64,000 bases of DNA, from positions 186,001 through 250,000 of the forward strand of contig JAILWQ010000003.1 of assembly GCA_025698865.1 (NCBI GenBank), given 5' to 3'. Both the position numbers and the translations under genes were made by a program. Under the pieces are notes generated by a model, which worked only from the letters and a program-made list of their open reading frames with translations, searched no databases and was not told the origin of the DNA. Shown piece by piece: positions 55,783 to 63,047 of this stretch (position 1 is its first letter; each line of letters opens with the position of its first letter). Source of the stretch: Erythrobacter sp. GTDB taxonomy: Bacteria > Pseudomonadota > Alphaproteobacteria > Sphingomonadales > Sphingomonadaceae.

Positions 55783-57081
55783 ATGTCGTTCGTGGCTCCC
55801 ATGCCGAGGCGCGCGATAGCTCGGCGGATGCGTGCTATCCTGCTGTGTGCCGGCGTGTTCCTGGGCGCAAGCCCGGCTCTGGCGCAGAGCAACGATCCCT
55901 TCGCTTCCGTCCTTAACCAGTATCGGCCCGAATTCTCCAAGCCTCCAATCCGCATCGGCGGCTTCGAGGTTCGTCCGCGGATCGAACTCGATGCCGAGGC
56001 GATCGACAATGTCTTTGCGTCGGATGTGGTCGACCGGAACGACGTGACGCTGTCCCTGCGTCCGGCGGTGCTGGTGAGCGATCGCCGGTCCGACCGCGAA
56101 CTGACGCTCAATCTCGACGCGGCGCTCGCGACCTATCTCAACAACACCGTGTCCGACCGGGTGCAGATCGGTGCCGACGGGCTCGGCCGGTTTGGCCTCG
56201 GCACGCGCACCCGCCCGTTCGTCGGCTTCAGTTTCCGGCAGAACGACACGCAAAGCCGCCGGTTTCCCGGCCTCACTCTGACCGCGCAGCCGATCAGGCT
56301 GACATCCATCGGCGGGAATGCGGGGGTGGACCAGGAATTCGGCCCGATCACCGCGACTGCCGAAGCCCGCTACCAAAGCACCAGCTATCGCGACGAGGTC
56401 ATCGCCGATGCTTTCAATCTGGTGGCCGGGTTCGACGATTTCGAGGTCGTGAGCGGGCGGCTGCGAGTGGCCTATTCGGTCAATCCCGCGCAGCGCGTCT
56501 ATCTCGAGGGCGAGGTCAATGACCGCAATTTCGAAGTCGATCCGGACAGCGGCGCCGTGCCCGGGTTTCTGGTCGACCGGTCGTCGAGCGGCTTCACACT
56601 GCGGGCCGGCTATGCGCGCCAGGTCACCGAAATTCTCCTGTTCGACGCCAATATCGGCTATCTGCGACAGGAATACGACGATCCGACGATCTCGACGGTC
56701 TCGTCCTTCTCCTTCGACGCCGACCTCGTTTACAGCCCGAGCCGTCTCACGCGCGTCCGCCTCAGCGCCGGGCGTTCGATCGACGATACGGTCAACCAGT
56801 TCTTCAACGGCCTGCTCCGCACCGAGATCGGCCTGGGCGTCGAGCACGAATTGCGCCGGGACTTCCTGCTTTCCGCCGAGGGGCGATACAGCACGATCGA
56901 TCGGCGTGATTCCGGAGGCGCCGCGACGTCCGACATCGAGGAATTCCAGCTTTCGGGATCGGCGCGCTATCTGGTCTCGCCGTCCTGGACCATACGAGCC
57001 AGAGCGTCCTACTTCGACCGCGACGCGACATTCGGAGGGTCGCAGCTGCGCGGCCTGCTCGGGGTGACGTACAATTTCTAG
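55783..57081 (+). CDS. Outer-membrane beta-barrel protein
   Basis: 432 residues with a signal peptide (to ALAQ, about residue 35). The body is rich in alternating hydrophobic beta strands with aromatic girdle ends and closes with GVTYNF, a C-terminal Phe typical of outer-membrane barrels. It resembles the BBP2 barrel proteins near exopolysaccharide genes in sphingomonads. Likely an export porin or anchor for surface glycan. It diverges from the GT genes. Confidence 0.84.
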   Translation: MSFVAPMPRRAIARRMRAILLCAGVFLGASPALAQSNDPFASVLNQYRPEFSKPPIRIGGFEVRPRIELDAEAIDNVFASDVVDRNDVTLSLRPAVLVSDRRSDRELTLNLDAALATYLNNTVSDRVQIGADGLGRFGLGTRTRPFVGFSFRQNDTQSRRFPGLTLTAQPIRLTSIGGNAGVDQEFGPITATAEARYQSTSYRDEVIADAFNLVAGFDDFEVVSGRLRVAYSVNPAQRVYLEGEVNDRNFEVDPDSGAVPGFLVDRSSSGFTLRAGYARQVTEILLFDANIGYLRQEYDDPTISTVSSFSFDADLVYSPSRLTRVRLSAGRSIDDTVNQFFNGLLRTEIGLGVEHELRRDFLLSAEGRYSTIDRRDSGGAATSDIEEFQLSGSARYLVSPSWTIRARASYFDRDATFGGSQLRGLLGVTYNF

Positions 57082-57088
57082 GTAGAAT

Positions 57089-57103
57089 TTAAGTCTTTCT
57101 TAA
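57089..57103 (+). promoter_or_regulatory. CtrA-type box (TTAA-N7-TTAA)
   Basis: Perfect TTAA-N7-TTAA at 57089-57103; also a palindrome (TTTAAG-TCTTT-CTTAAA). It lies upstream of the 79-residue gene. A second inverted repeat, CGGCTT/AAGCCG, follows at 57105-57123. Suggests cell-cycle (CtrA) control of the polysaccharide end of this cluster; not tested. Confidence 0.5.
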
Positions 57104-57145
57104 ACGGCTTCGACAGAAAGCCGAGAGGACAATCGGGGGGAAATC

Positions 57146-57385
57146 ATGTCCGAAGTTCTGGTCGCCACACAGCCCGTGAACCTGTCGTTCGCCCGGTCGG
57201 AAATCCCGCCCGGAATACCGGCAGAAACGCGAACCGGCCCCTGGGCCCGATCTGCGGCTTGGGCGAACCGGCATGAAAAGCATCATGTTTGCGAGAAATT
57301 CAGCCCACCTCTGCGCCTCGCGATCGGGCTGGCGGCGGCAGGCACGGCATGGCTCGTCCCGCTCGGGCTGGTTTTCGCTTTTTAA
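57146..57385 (+). CDS. Small membrane protein of unknown function
   Basis: 79 residues. GGGGGG three bases before AATC-ATG is a strong ribosome site. One predicted transmembrane segment at the C-terminus (LAIGLAAAGTAWLVPLGLVF, ending AF). Placed between the barrel gene and sugar transferase, followed by a clear terminator. No family recognised, so function is unknown. Confidence 0.6.
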   Translation: MSEVLVATQPVNLSFARSEIPPGIPAETRTGPWARSAAWANRHEKHHVCEKFSPPLRLAIGLAAAGTAWLVPLGLVFAF

Positions 57386-57401
57386 CCCGAAACTGATTTT
57401 G

Positions 57402-57426
57402 GTTCCAATCTGGAACAAGATTTTTT
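57402..57426 (+). terminator. Rho-independent terminator
   Basis: GTTCCA-ATC-TGGAAC stem (57402-57416) is followed by AAGA and a run of six T (57421-57426). It ends the transcript of the barrel/small-ORF genes. Confidence 0.75.
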
Positions 57427-57430
57427 AGGG

Positions 57431-57446
57431 TTAAGTTTTCCTTTAC
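57431..57446 (+). promoter_or_regulatory. CtrA-like site and TTGC-N6-GCAA before the sugar transferase
   Basis: TTAA-N7-TTTAC (57431-57446) differs from the CtrA consensus at one base. A further inverted TTGC (57473-57476) / GCAA (57483-57486) sits next to a -10-like CATAAT (57487-57492). Candidate control region for the following gene. Confidence 0.35.
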
Positions 57447-57548
57447 GAATCAGCCATCGTGGCTTACCTCTTTTGCCGCAGTGCAACATAATGGCGGACG
57501 TCGATTGTTCGGGTTGTGGCTGCCCTGTGGCTTGAGGAAGGCGAAGCG

Positions 57549-58232
57549 ATGATGCAGCAACCCGTCCGGAAAGCAGATTATCTGGCACCGGCGATTCAGG
57601 AGCGCGGTCGGCTGATCTCGGCCGATCCGTTCGAGGTGCGCGCGCTCGACATACTCGGCGCGGTCGCTCTGGGCATCGTGTTCCTGCCGCTGATGATCTT
57701 CATCGCGCTGGCCGTGTTCGTGGCCGATCCCGGCCCCGTTTTCTTCAAGCAGAAGCGGATCGGCCGCAACGGCAAGGTTTTCGACTGCTACAAGTTCCGC
57801 ACCATGGCGATCGACGCGGAAGCGCGGCTGGCCGAGGTGCTTGCGCGAGATCCCAAGGCCCGGGCCGAGTGGAACCGCGACCACAAGCTGCGCGACGATC
57901 CCCGGATCGTCGGCATTGGCTCCTTCCTCCGCAAGAGCAGCCTGGATGAACTGCCGCAGCTGTGGAACGTCCTCAAGGGCGATATGAGCCTTGTCGGCCC
58001 GCGTCCTATCGTGGAGCCCGAGGCCCACAAATACGGCAAGTATCTCGCCTATTATTGCTCCGTTCGTCCCGGCCTGACCGGCCTGTGGCAGATCAGCGGA
58101 CGCAACGACGTGAGCTATCGCCGGCGCGTTGCCTTCGACGTCGTCTATGCGCGGAAGGGCAAGGTTGCCGACAATGTCCGGATCCTGCTCCTGACCGTTC
58201 CCTCGGTCCTGACGAGCCGGGGTTCTTATTGA
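57549..58232 (+). CDS. Undecaprenyl-phosphate sugar transferase (initiating)
   Basis: 227 residues; transfers the first sugar-phosphate to the undecaprenyl carrier. One N-terminal membrane segment (about 34-58), then the conserved catalytic core KQKRIGRNGKVFDCYKFRTM, LRKSSLDELPQLWNVLKGDMSL, VGPRPIVEPE and RPGLTGLWQISGR. GAGGAAGG precedes the ATG. Its presence links the locus to exopolysaccharide initiation. An additional ATG follows directly. Confidence 0.93.
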   Translation: MMQQPVRKADYLAPAIQERGRLISADPFEVRALDILGAVALGIVFLPLMIFIALAVFVADPGPVFFKQKRIGRNGKVFDCYKFRTMAIDAEARLAEVLARDPKARAEWNRDHKLRDDPRIVGIGSFLRKSSLDELPQLWNVLKGDMSLVGPRPIVEPEAHKYGKYLAYYCSVRPGLTGLWQISGRNDVSYRRRVAFDVVYARKGKVADNVRILLLTVPSVLTSRGSY

Positions 58233-58305
58233 CACCTGACGCAGGTTCGTGCGTTGGGGTCAGGCGCGGCACGATGCCGACGCCGCGACAGGGGAGAGAG
58301 TGAGC

Positions 58306-58998
58306 ATGGCATCCCAGCCATCCGGCCAGTTGCCGCATTACCAGCGCCATTTCGCCGCTTATGTGGTGGGCTCCCTGTTGCTGTTGCTGCTCGTCGCATC
58401 GTTCTTCGAGAATGATCGCCGCGGATTGCTCTTTACCAACCTTCCCGAAGCCTTCGCCGCGAACGAATTCGATCAGAGCGGCCAGAGCTATCGCATCACG
58501 TTCGGCACGCTTCCGGGCGGTGAATTCGGTGCACGCCGCACGATTCCCCGGCGCCCCGCAGGTTTCGTCCCGGCCGGTTCGAGCGACAGCCCGGCGGGTG
58601 CCGTGGGCGTTCCGGGCAATGCGCTGGCGCCGGATGACGGTGTCACCCTCCCCTCTTTCGGTTCGTCCGAACAGCTGGGAGTCGGGGACGTGCCGCCGTC
58701 ATTCCTGGGCAACGATCCCGGTTTCCCGCCGACCGGCGGAACCCCGCCCCCCGTCGGCATTCCGGGCAATCCAGGTGGCGAGAACCCCGGCGATCCCGGC
58801 ACGCCGCCGACCGATCCGGGTGGTGAGAATCCCGGCGATCCGGGTACACCGCCAACCGATCCGGGCGACCCGCCCGTGCCCGCCGTGCCCGAGCCGGCAA
58901 GCTGGCTGATGATGATCATCGGGGTTGCGGTGCTGGGCCAGATTCTCCGGCGCCGGGCCGATGCGGCCGAGAGCATGGAGGGCCTGGCTCCGGCCTGA
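58306..58998 (+). CDS. PEP-CTERM sorting-signal protein
   Basis: 230 residues. N-terminal hydrophobic segment (about 17-33), then a Gly/Pro-rich passenger with the 15-residue repeat unit GENPGDPGTPPTDPG occurring twice. At about residue 195 comes PEPASW, a hydrophobic stretch and RRR, the PEP-CTERM signal recognised by exosortase. A tail of about 13 residues after RRR is longer than usual. Start by ATG at 58306 with GGGGAGAG before it. Likely a substrate of the exosortase encoded at 62.1-63.0 kb. Confidence 0.85.
   Translation: MASQPSGQLPHYQRHFAAYVVGSLLLLLLVASFFENDRRGLLFTNLPEAFAANEFDQSGQSYRITFGTLPGGEFGARRTIPRRPAGFVPAGSSDSPAGAVGVPGNALAPDDGVTLPSFGSSEQLGVGDVPPSFLGNDPGFPPTGGTPPPVGIPGNPGGENPGDPGTPPTDPGGENPGDPGTPPTDPGDPPVPAVPEPASWLMMIIGVAVLGQILRRRADAAESMEGLAPA
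58774..58863 (+). repeat. Tandem 45-base repeat within the PEP-CTERM gene
   Basis: Two 45-base units (58774-58818 and 58819-58863), encoding the Gly/Pro repeat, differ at only a few mostly synonymous third positions. Expected to vary in copy number between strains. Confidence 0.7.
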
Positions 58999-59020
58999 CC
59001 GGTCGCTCTCAATGCAGCAG

Positions 59021-59488
59021 TCAGCCCCGCGGCTCGATCGCGAGGCCGTCGAACCGGCCGAGGACGTCCATTCCGAGGATCGGCCGGGGCAGGCCTTCCA
59101 CCACCAGAACCCGCATGTCGCGCATGGTGATTGCGTCCGCGCTGACTGTCCCGATACGTCCGCTCCCGGCCTCGATCTCGCCGCCGACGGTCTGTAGGCG
59201 GGTCGAACCGTCGGTGACCACACCGAGCTCTCGCGCGAGTCGCGAATCGATCAGCGTATGGCTGGCACCCGTATCGACCAGAAAGCGAACCATGCGGCCA
59301 TTGGCGATCACCGGGACGTAGAGCCGTCCGTCCACGCCGAACACGACGGGTAGCGGCCGCGATCCGATCCCGCGCGTGGTTTCCGCGCGCTCGCTCGGCG
59401 CCGATGCTGGTGTCGCATCGGCGAAGAGAAGCGCGGTGCCCCCGGTCAGTGCGAGGGTGGCTGTCAGGATGCTGCCGAGGTCGGACAC
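59021..59488 (-). CDS. Retropepsin-like aspartic protease
   Basis: 155 residues. N-terminal hydrophobic segment, then a retroviral-type fold with the catalytic motif FLVDTGASHTLI and a later PILGMDVLGRFDG. Such single-domain proteases act as homodimers outside or at the membrane. Convergent with the PEP-CTERM gene and followed on its strand by no close gene. Its role in the cluster is unknown; it may process envelope proteins. Confidence 0.85.
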   Translation of the reverse strand: MSDLGSILTATLALTGGTALLFADATPASAPSERAETTRGIGSRPLPVVFGVDGRLYVPVIANGRMVRFLVDTGASHTLIDSRLARELGVVTDGSTRLQTVGGEIEAGSGRIGTVSADAITMRDMRVLVVEGLPRPILGMDVLGRFDGLAIEPRG

Positions 59489-59519
59489 GATGCCTGTCCA
59501 TACCGGCGAAGCGTTACCG

Positions 59520-60368
59520 TCAGGTTGACTGGTGCCCCTGCGCCTTGCCCGATTTCAGCTTGCGCACGTGCCAGGTCATCGCTCCCCAGCAAATGCCGAG
59601 CAACAGGGCGAGAATGGCGATATCGGCCGCGGCGCTGAAGAAGGGCCAGCGAGCCGAGGGGGTGTCCTTGAAAATGACATAGGTCGGATGCTCGATCCGG
59701 TAGCCGGCATTCTGATACAGCCGTTCGAGCCCACCCGGCAGGGCGGCCCGGCGGACCACCCCGGTCACCTCGCGCCGTTCGGGACGGCGCTCCGGTGCGA
59801 TCCGCCCCTCCTCGATCCAGCCCTGCTCGCCGAGCGAGGGGGGCCGTGGCACTTCGAGGAACACCTGAATCCCTGCGTCTTCCGGTTCCGAGGCCAGAGG
59901 AACGACATAGAGTTCGCGGCCGGTCACCACGAACCGCTCGATATAGAAGCCGACGCGGTTGGTCAGTGTCCAGGCGCGCGCGCGCACGCGGCTCCCGTCC
60001 GCGATGGCCACGTCGCTCACCTCGAGAACGCCGCTGGCTTTCTCGCTGTCGCCGGTGCCCCCGATCCGGAGGCCGAGAACGGCTAGAACCAGCGAGACGA
60101 TCGCGGCCGAGATCGTCAGCGCCGCAAAGGTCTTCTGCACCACGATGTCGCTGATGCGCAGGCGTTTGCGAATGATCGGCTCGCCCGCCTTGCGGCGCCG
60201 CCACAGGCGCACGCCGATCAGGATGATGAAGGGGAGCGAAAGGATGAAGACCACCAGCGCGATGGTGGCGATGGGAAACATGCGGTCGAAAGTGCGGAAC
60301 TGCCATTCCGCGAGGAGGCTGAACAATCCGGAATAGGCATAGGCTTGCCACGCCAGAACCGCGGCCAC
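59520..60368 (-). CDS. Membrane protein of unknown function in exosortase locus
   Basis: 282 residues from GTG 60368, with three hydrophobic segments in the first 120 residues (AVLAWQAYAYSGLFSLL; FPIATIALVVFILSLPFI; AALTISAAIVSLVLAVLGL), a large soluble beta-rich middle (about 110-240, probably periplasmic) and one C-terminal membrane segment. The true start may be a CTG at 60443, because the GTG falls inside the first membrane helix and a ribosome site GAAGGGATAGGAAG lies before the CTG. No known family recognised. Its neighbours suggest a link to exosortase function. Confidence 0.7.
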   Translation of the reverse strand: MAAVLAWQAYAYSGLFSLLAEWQFRTFDRMFPIATIALVVFILSLPFIILIGVRLWRRRKAGEPIIRKRLRISDIVVQKTFAALTISAAIVSLVLAVLGLRIGGTGDSEKASGVLEVSDVAIADGSRVRARAWTLTNRVGFYIERFVVTGRELYVVPLASEPEDAGIQVFLEVPRPPSLGEQGWIEEGRIAPERRPERREVTGVVRRAALPGGLERLYQNAGYRIEHPTYVIFKDTPSARWPFFSAAADIAILALLLGICWGAMTWHVRKLKSGKAQGHQST

Positions 60369-60473
60369 GACAACCGCCCAGCCGATCGCGATCCATGCGA
60401 TCGCGCGAAGTGAAGCCCTCCCCCTGTCGCGCGTTTCCGCCAGCTTCCTATCCCTTCAAGAAAAGCCCGGCAT

Positions 60474-61199
60474 TCAATCCCTTGATTGCGCCGAGGCACC
60501 TTTGCCTTCCTGATACTGGACTTGGCCCGATTGTCGATACTGATCGACCAGCCGTGCCAGTTCGGCATCGACCGATCTTTCCACCAACGCCTTGCGGGCC
60601 AGATCCGTCACGGTCGTCTCGTCGAGAGCAACGGGCTGAACGCCGATTACGTTCCACTCCTGCCCCTCGATGGCGATCACGTCGCCAACGCGGCTGGCCA
60701 CAAGTTCCGCAGCGGTGTCCGGCGGTGCGTCGGCAGTATCGATCTCGACGTTCCGAGGCGTCTCGGCGCCTGCCGGACCTGCCAGCCTCACCAGCCGGCG
60801 ACGGGAGTAGGCCCAGGGTCGTGACGCGATTTCATCGGCGACTGCACCGTCATCGGGTCGCCGTGCCTGATAGCGGACGCGCCGTTGCAGAGCCTGCGCC
60901 AGCAACTCGTCGCGCGCCCGGCGCAGCGCGAAATGATACACCCCCTCCCGGTCCAGATCGCGGCGCAGCGCCTCGGCTGCGAGAATCTTGCGCTGGACGA
61001 TCCTCTCGGCAGCCGCATCGCGCACCTTCGGCCCCGCGCTGGCCAGCGCGATACCGGCGGATCGCAATTCCTGATCGACCTCGCGCTCGGTCACATCGGT
61101 GCCCGCGACCCGCGCGATGATCTGTCCCGAGGGCGGCGCCTCCTCGCATCCGAGCGCGAGGCTCGCCACAAGAGACACCGCTGCGACCTTGCCAATCAT
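60474..61199 (-). CDS. EpsD-like peptidyl-prolyl cis-trans isomerase lipoprotein
   Basis: 241 residues. Lipobox LALGCEE after a short signal peptide, so a periplasmic lipoprotein. A SurA-like N-terminal region (VAGTDVTEREVDQELR; AAERIVQRKILAAEALRRDL) resembles the EpsD isomerases common in exosortase loci. The expected PPIase catalytic domain is weak here. Start is the ATG before IGKVAAVSL; the 96-codon extension overlaps the next gene. It diverges from the XrtV accessory gene. Confidence 0.8.
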   Translation of the reverse strand: MIGKVAAVSLVASLALGCEEAPPSGQIIARVAGTDVTEREVDQELRSAGIALASAGPKVRDAAAERIVQRKILAAEALRRDLDREGVYHFALRRARDELLAQALQRRVRYQARRPDDGAVADEIASRPWAYSRRRLVRLAGPAGAETPRNVEIDTADAPPDTAAELVASRVGDVIAIEGQEWNVIGVQPVALDETTVTDLARKALVERSVDAELARLVDQYRQSGQVQYQEGKGASAQSRD

Positions 61200-61223
61200 C
61201 GGCCACCGGCGCAGGGTCGCACG

Positions 61224-61472
61224 GTGAAGACGATCTTCGACTGGCTGGCGGTGCTGCTGTTCTGCGCGATCGCGCTCACCTATCTTCACCGTTCGCTCGT
61301 CCCTCAAAGCCGCCGGTCCGATCGCCTGCTCGGCTATCTTCCGCCCGTGCTCGGCTGCGTCGCCGCCAACTGGCTGGGCAATGAGGGGTTCGCCCTCGCG
61401 GCCTACCCCGTGCTTTTTGCCAGTGTGGTCTATTATGTGATGGTTCTGAAACCGCAGCAAGATTTCACCTGA
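61224..61472 (+). CDS. Small XrtV-type exosortase accessory membrane protein
   Basis: 82 residues starting at GTG. Two hydrophobic regions: FDWLAVLLFCAIALTYL and ALAAYPVLFASVVYYVMVL. The core WQYLPP-like GYLPPVLGCVAANWLGNEG is what I remember of small proteins annotated with V-type exosortases. The pair of genes on either side are epsD (divergent) and epsI, which converges with an 8-base overlap. Family assignment from memory, not searched. Confidence 0.65.
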   Translation: MKTIFDWLAVLLFCAIALTYLHRSLVPQSRRSDRLLGYLPPVLGCVAANWLGNEGFALAAYPVLFASVVYYVMVLKPQQDFT

Positions 61473-62139
61473 GCGGCCCGAAGACAAGGCGCCTGCCCTC
61501 GCCCGGCAGCGCCGCGTAGAGCGCGCGGGTGAAGGCGAACAGCGGCGCGAAATCGGGGCTTTCTCCGTAATCGGTCATCGAGAGACGCACCACGATTCCA
61601 TCGATCGTCTGCCCGGTCAGCAGTGCGGCGGCAAGTTCACGGCGCTGGCCCCATACGCTGCCGGGGTAATCCTGCGCCATCCGCGTCCAGTAGAGCACCG
61701 TGTCGATCCGCCCGCCCCGCTCCGCCCGCATCACTCCGGCGGGCAGGCTCAGCGCGCCGATCGGCACGTTTCTCTCGGCTTCTTCCAGAATGGAGAAACC
61801 CGATGCCGGATAGCAGATTTCGGGCCGGTGGACCTGCGCCGTCCAGTCCTGCGCGGCGCGATAGGCCGCCACCAGCGTGATCGGCGGACCATCGGACAGA
61901 TAGCGCCGTGCCGTGATCCGGTCGTAGGTCGCCTCGCTCAGCGCATCGCGCGGGGGCAGGATCGCCTCGCGCGCAGGGGCCGCACGCCATCGGCCGACCA
62001 TGTCGGGAAAGAGAGCGGAAATGTCTCGGTCCGCATCCGGCGGCGGTTCGCTGAGCGGGCGGACCGCCAGAGCGCCCACGCCGCCTGCCGCGAGCAATCC
62101 GCCGATCAGCAGGTCGCGGCGGGCGATCCGTTCACCCAC
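61465..62139 (-). CDS. epsI: EpsI-type exosortase-associated protein (DUF3485)
   Basis: 224 residues. Starts at GTG with an overlap of 8 bases with the exosortase stop. A twin-Arg-like signal region (RRDLLIGGLLAAGG) precedes a periplasmic DUF3485 domain: PDMVGRWRAAP, VHRPEICYPASGF and RGGRIDTVLYWTRM. In exosortase systems EpsI typically accompanies the exosortase. Its 3' end overlaps the accessory gene. Confidence 0.87.
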   Translation of the reverse strand: MGERIARRDLLIGGLLAAGGVGALAVRPLSEPPPDADRDISALFPDMVGRWRAAPAREAILPPRDALSEATYDRITARRYLSDGPPITLVAAYRAAQDWTAQVHRPEICYPASGFSILEEAERNVPIGALSLPAGVMRAERGGRIDTVLYWTRMAQDYPGSVWGQRRELAAALLTGQTIDGIVVRLSMTDYGESPDFAPLFAFTRALYAALPGEGRRLVFGPLR

Positions 62140-63010
62140 GGCGAAAGGCCGGAACGAAGTCGACCAGCCGCGCCGCCATCAGCAGCAGGCCGAGGGCGAA
62201 GGTAAAGCTCAGAATGCCCGAGAGCGGATGGATGGCCGTCTCGAGCACGCCCACTCCCACCCACGAGGTGAGCCCCATCAACGCAACGACGCGCCCGAGA
62301 TTGGCGAGCAGCGCGATCGGTATGGCCAGCAGCGACAGTGTGAGGATACGCGCCTTCGATCCCGCGCCGATCCAGTAGGCGAGAAGTACCCCGATCGCGA
62401 TCAGGCTGAGCGTCGAATTCGCGCCCGCGCAGGCATTCTCGATCAGGAGCAGATACTGATCCACCGCAATCGCCCCCTGATCGAGCGCCACGTCCAGCCC
62501 CAGCGCCGCCCCGCTCGCCACCGCCGCATGGGACAAGCCTTCGCGCAGAATAGCATTCGCGTGCATCGAGAGGACATAGGGCAGCGGCACGACCATCGCG
62601 AGCAGCAGCACGGGCAGCGCCGCCTTGCGCAGCACCGCTCCGCCCAGCGCGGCGTAAAGCGCCGCGACGCCCGCGACCCAGGCCGAAAGAGCCATCAGCG
62701 CGGCGAAGCCGAGCGCGCTCCCGACGATCATGGCAAGGATCGCGGCGACCATCGCCGGGAGCCAGAGGGCCCGCCGCCCGGCCCGCCGCAGTTCCGGATG
62801 CGCGCGGCAGGCGTGCCACAGCGTCCACCCGGCGAGCGCGAGGATGATCGGGGCAAGCGACCCCGCCTCGCTCTGCCACGCCTGATCCGCCAGTCCGATC
62901 ACCGCCGGTATGGCGAAGAGGACGAAGCCGAGCGCGATGGGCCAGTTCGCGGAGGGCCGGCGCGAAGCCGCGCTGCCATTGTCGTGCTTCGCCGGATCGT
63001 CGTTTTTCAT
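62132..63010 (-). CDS. Exosortase (V-type by context)
   Basis: 292-residue polytopic membrane protease/transpeptidase that recognises PEP-CTERM proteins. The catalytic triad is complete: Cys194 in ENACAGANS, Arg240 in NLGRVVALMG and His261 in IHPLSGILSF. About eight hydrophobic segments. Fused tail to EpsI is absent; EpsI is separate and follows. The V-type label rests on the neighbouring small accessory protein and a PEPxxW target. It should cleave the signal on the protein at 58.3-59.0 kb and move it to an unknown acceptor. Confidence 0.88.
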   Translation of the reverse strand: MKNDDPAKHDNGSAASRRPSANWPIALGFVLFAIPAVIGLADQAWQSEAGSLAPIILALAGWTLWHACRAHPELRRAGRRALWLPAMVAAILAMIVGSALGFAALMALSAWVAGVAALYAALGGAVLRKAALPVLLLAMVVPLPYVLSMHANAILREGLSHAAVASGAALGLDVALDQGAIAVDQYLLLIENACAGANSTLSLIAIGVLLAYWIGAGSKARILTLSLLAIPIALLANLGRVVALMGLTSWVGVGVLETAIHPLSGILSFTFALGLLLMAARLVDFVPAFRRG

Positions 63011-63047
63011 AAGGCGCGTCGTCAGGATCTTCGCGAGAGAGGGGCGA

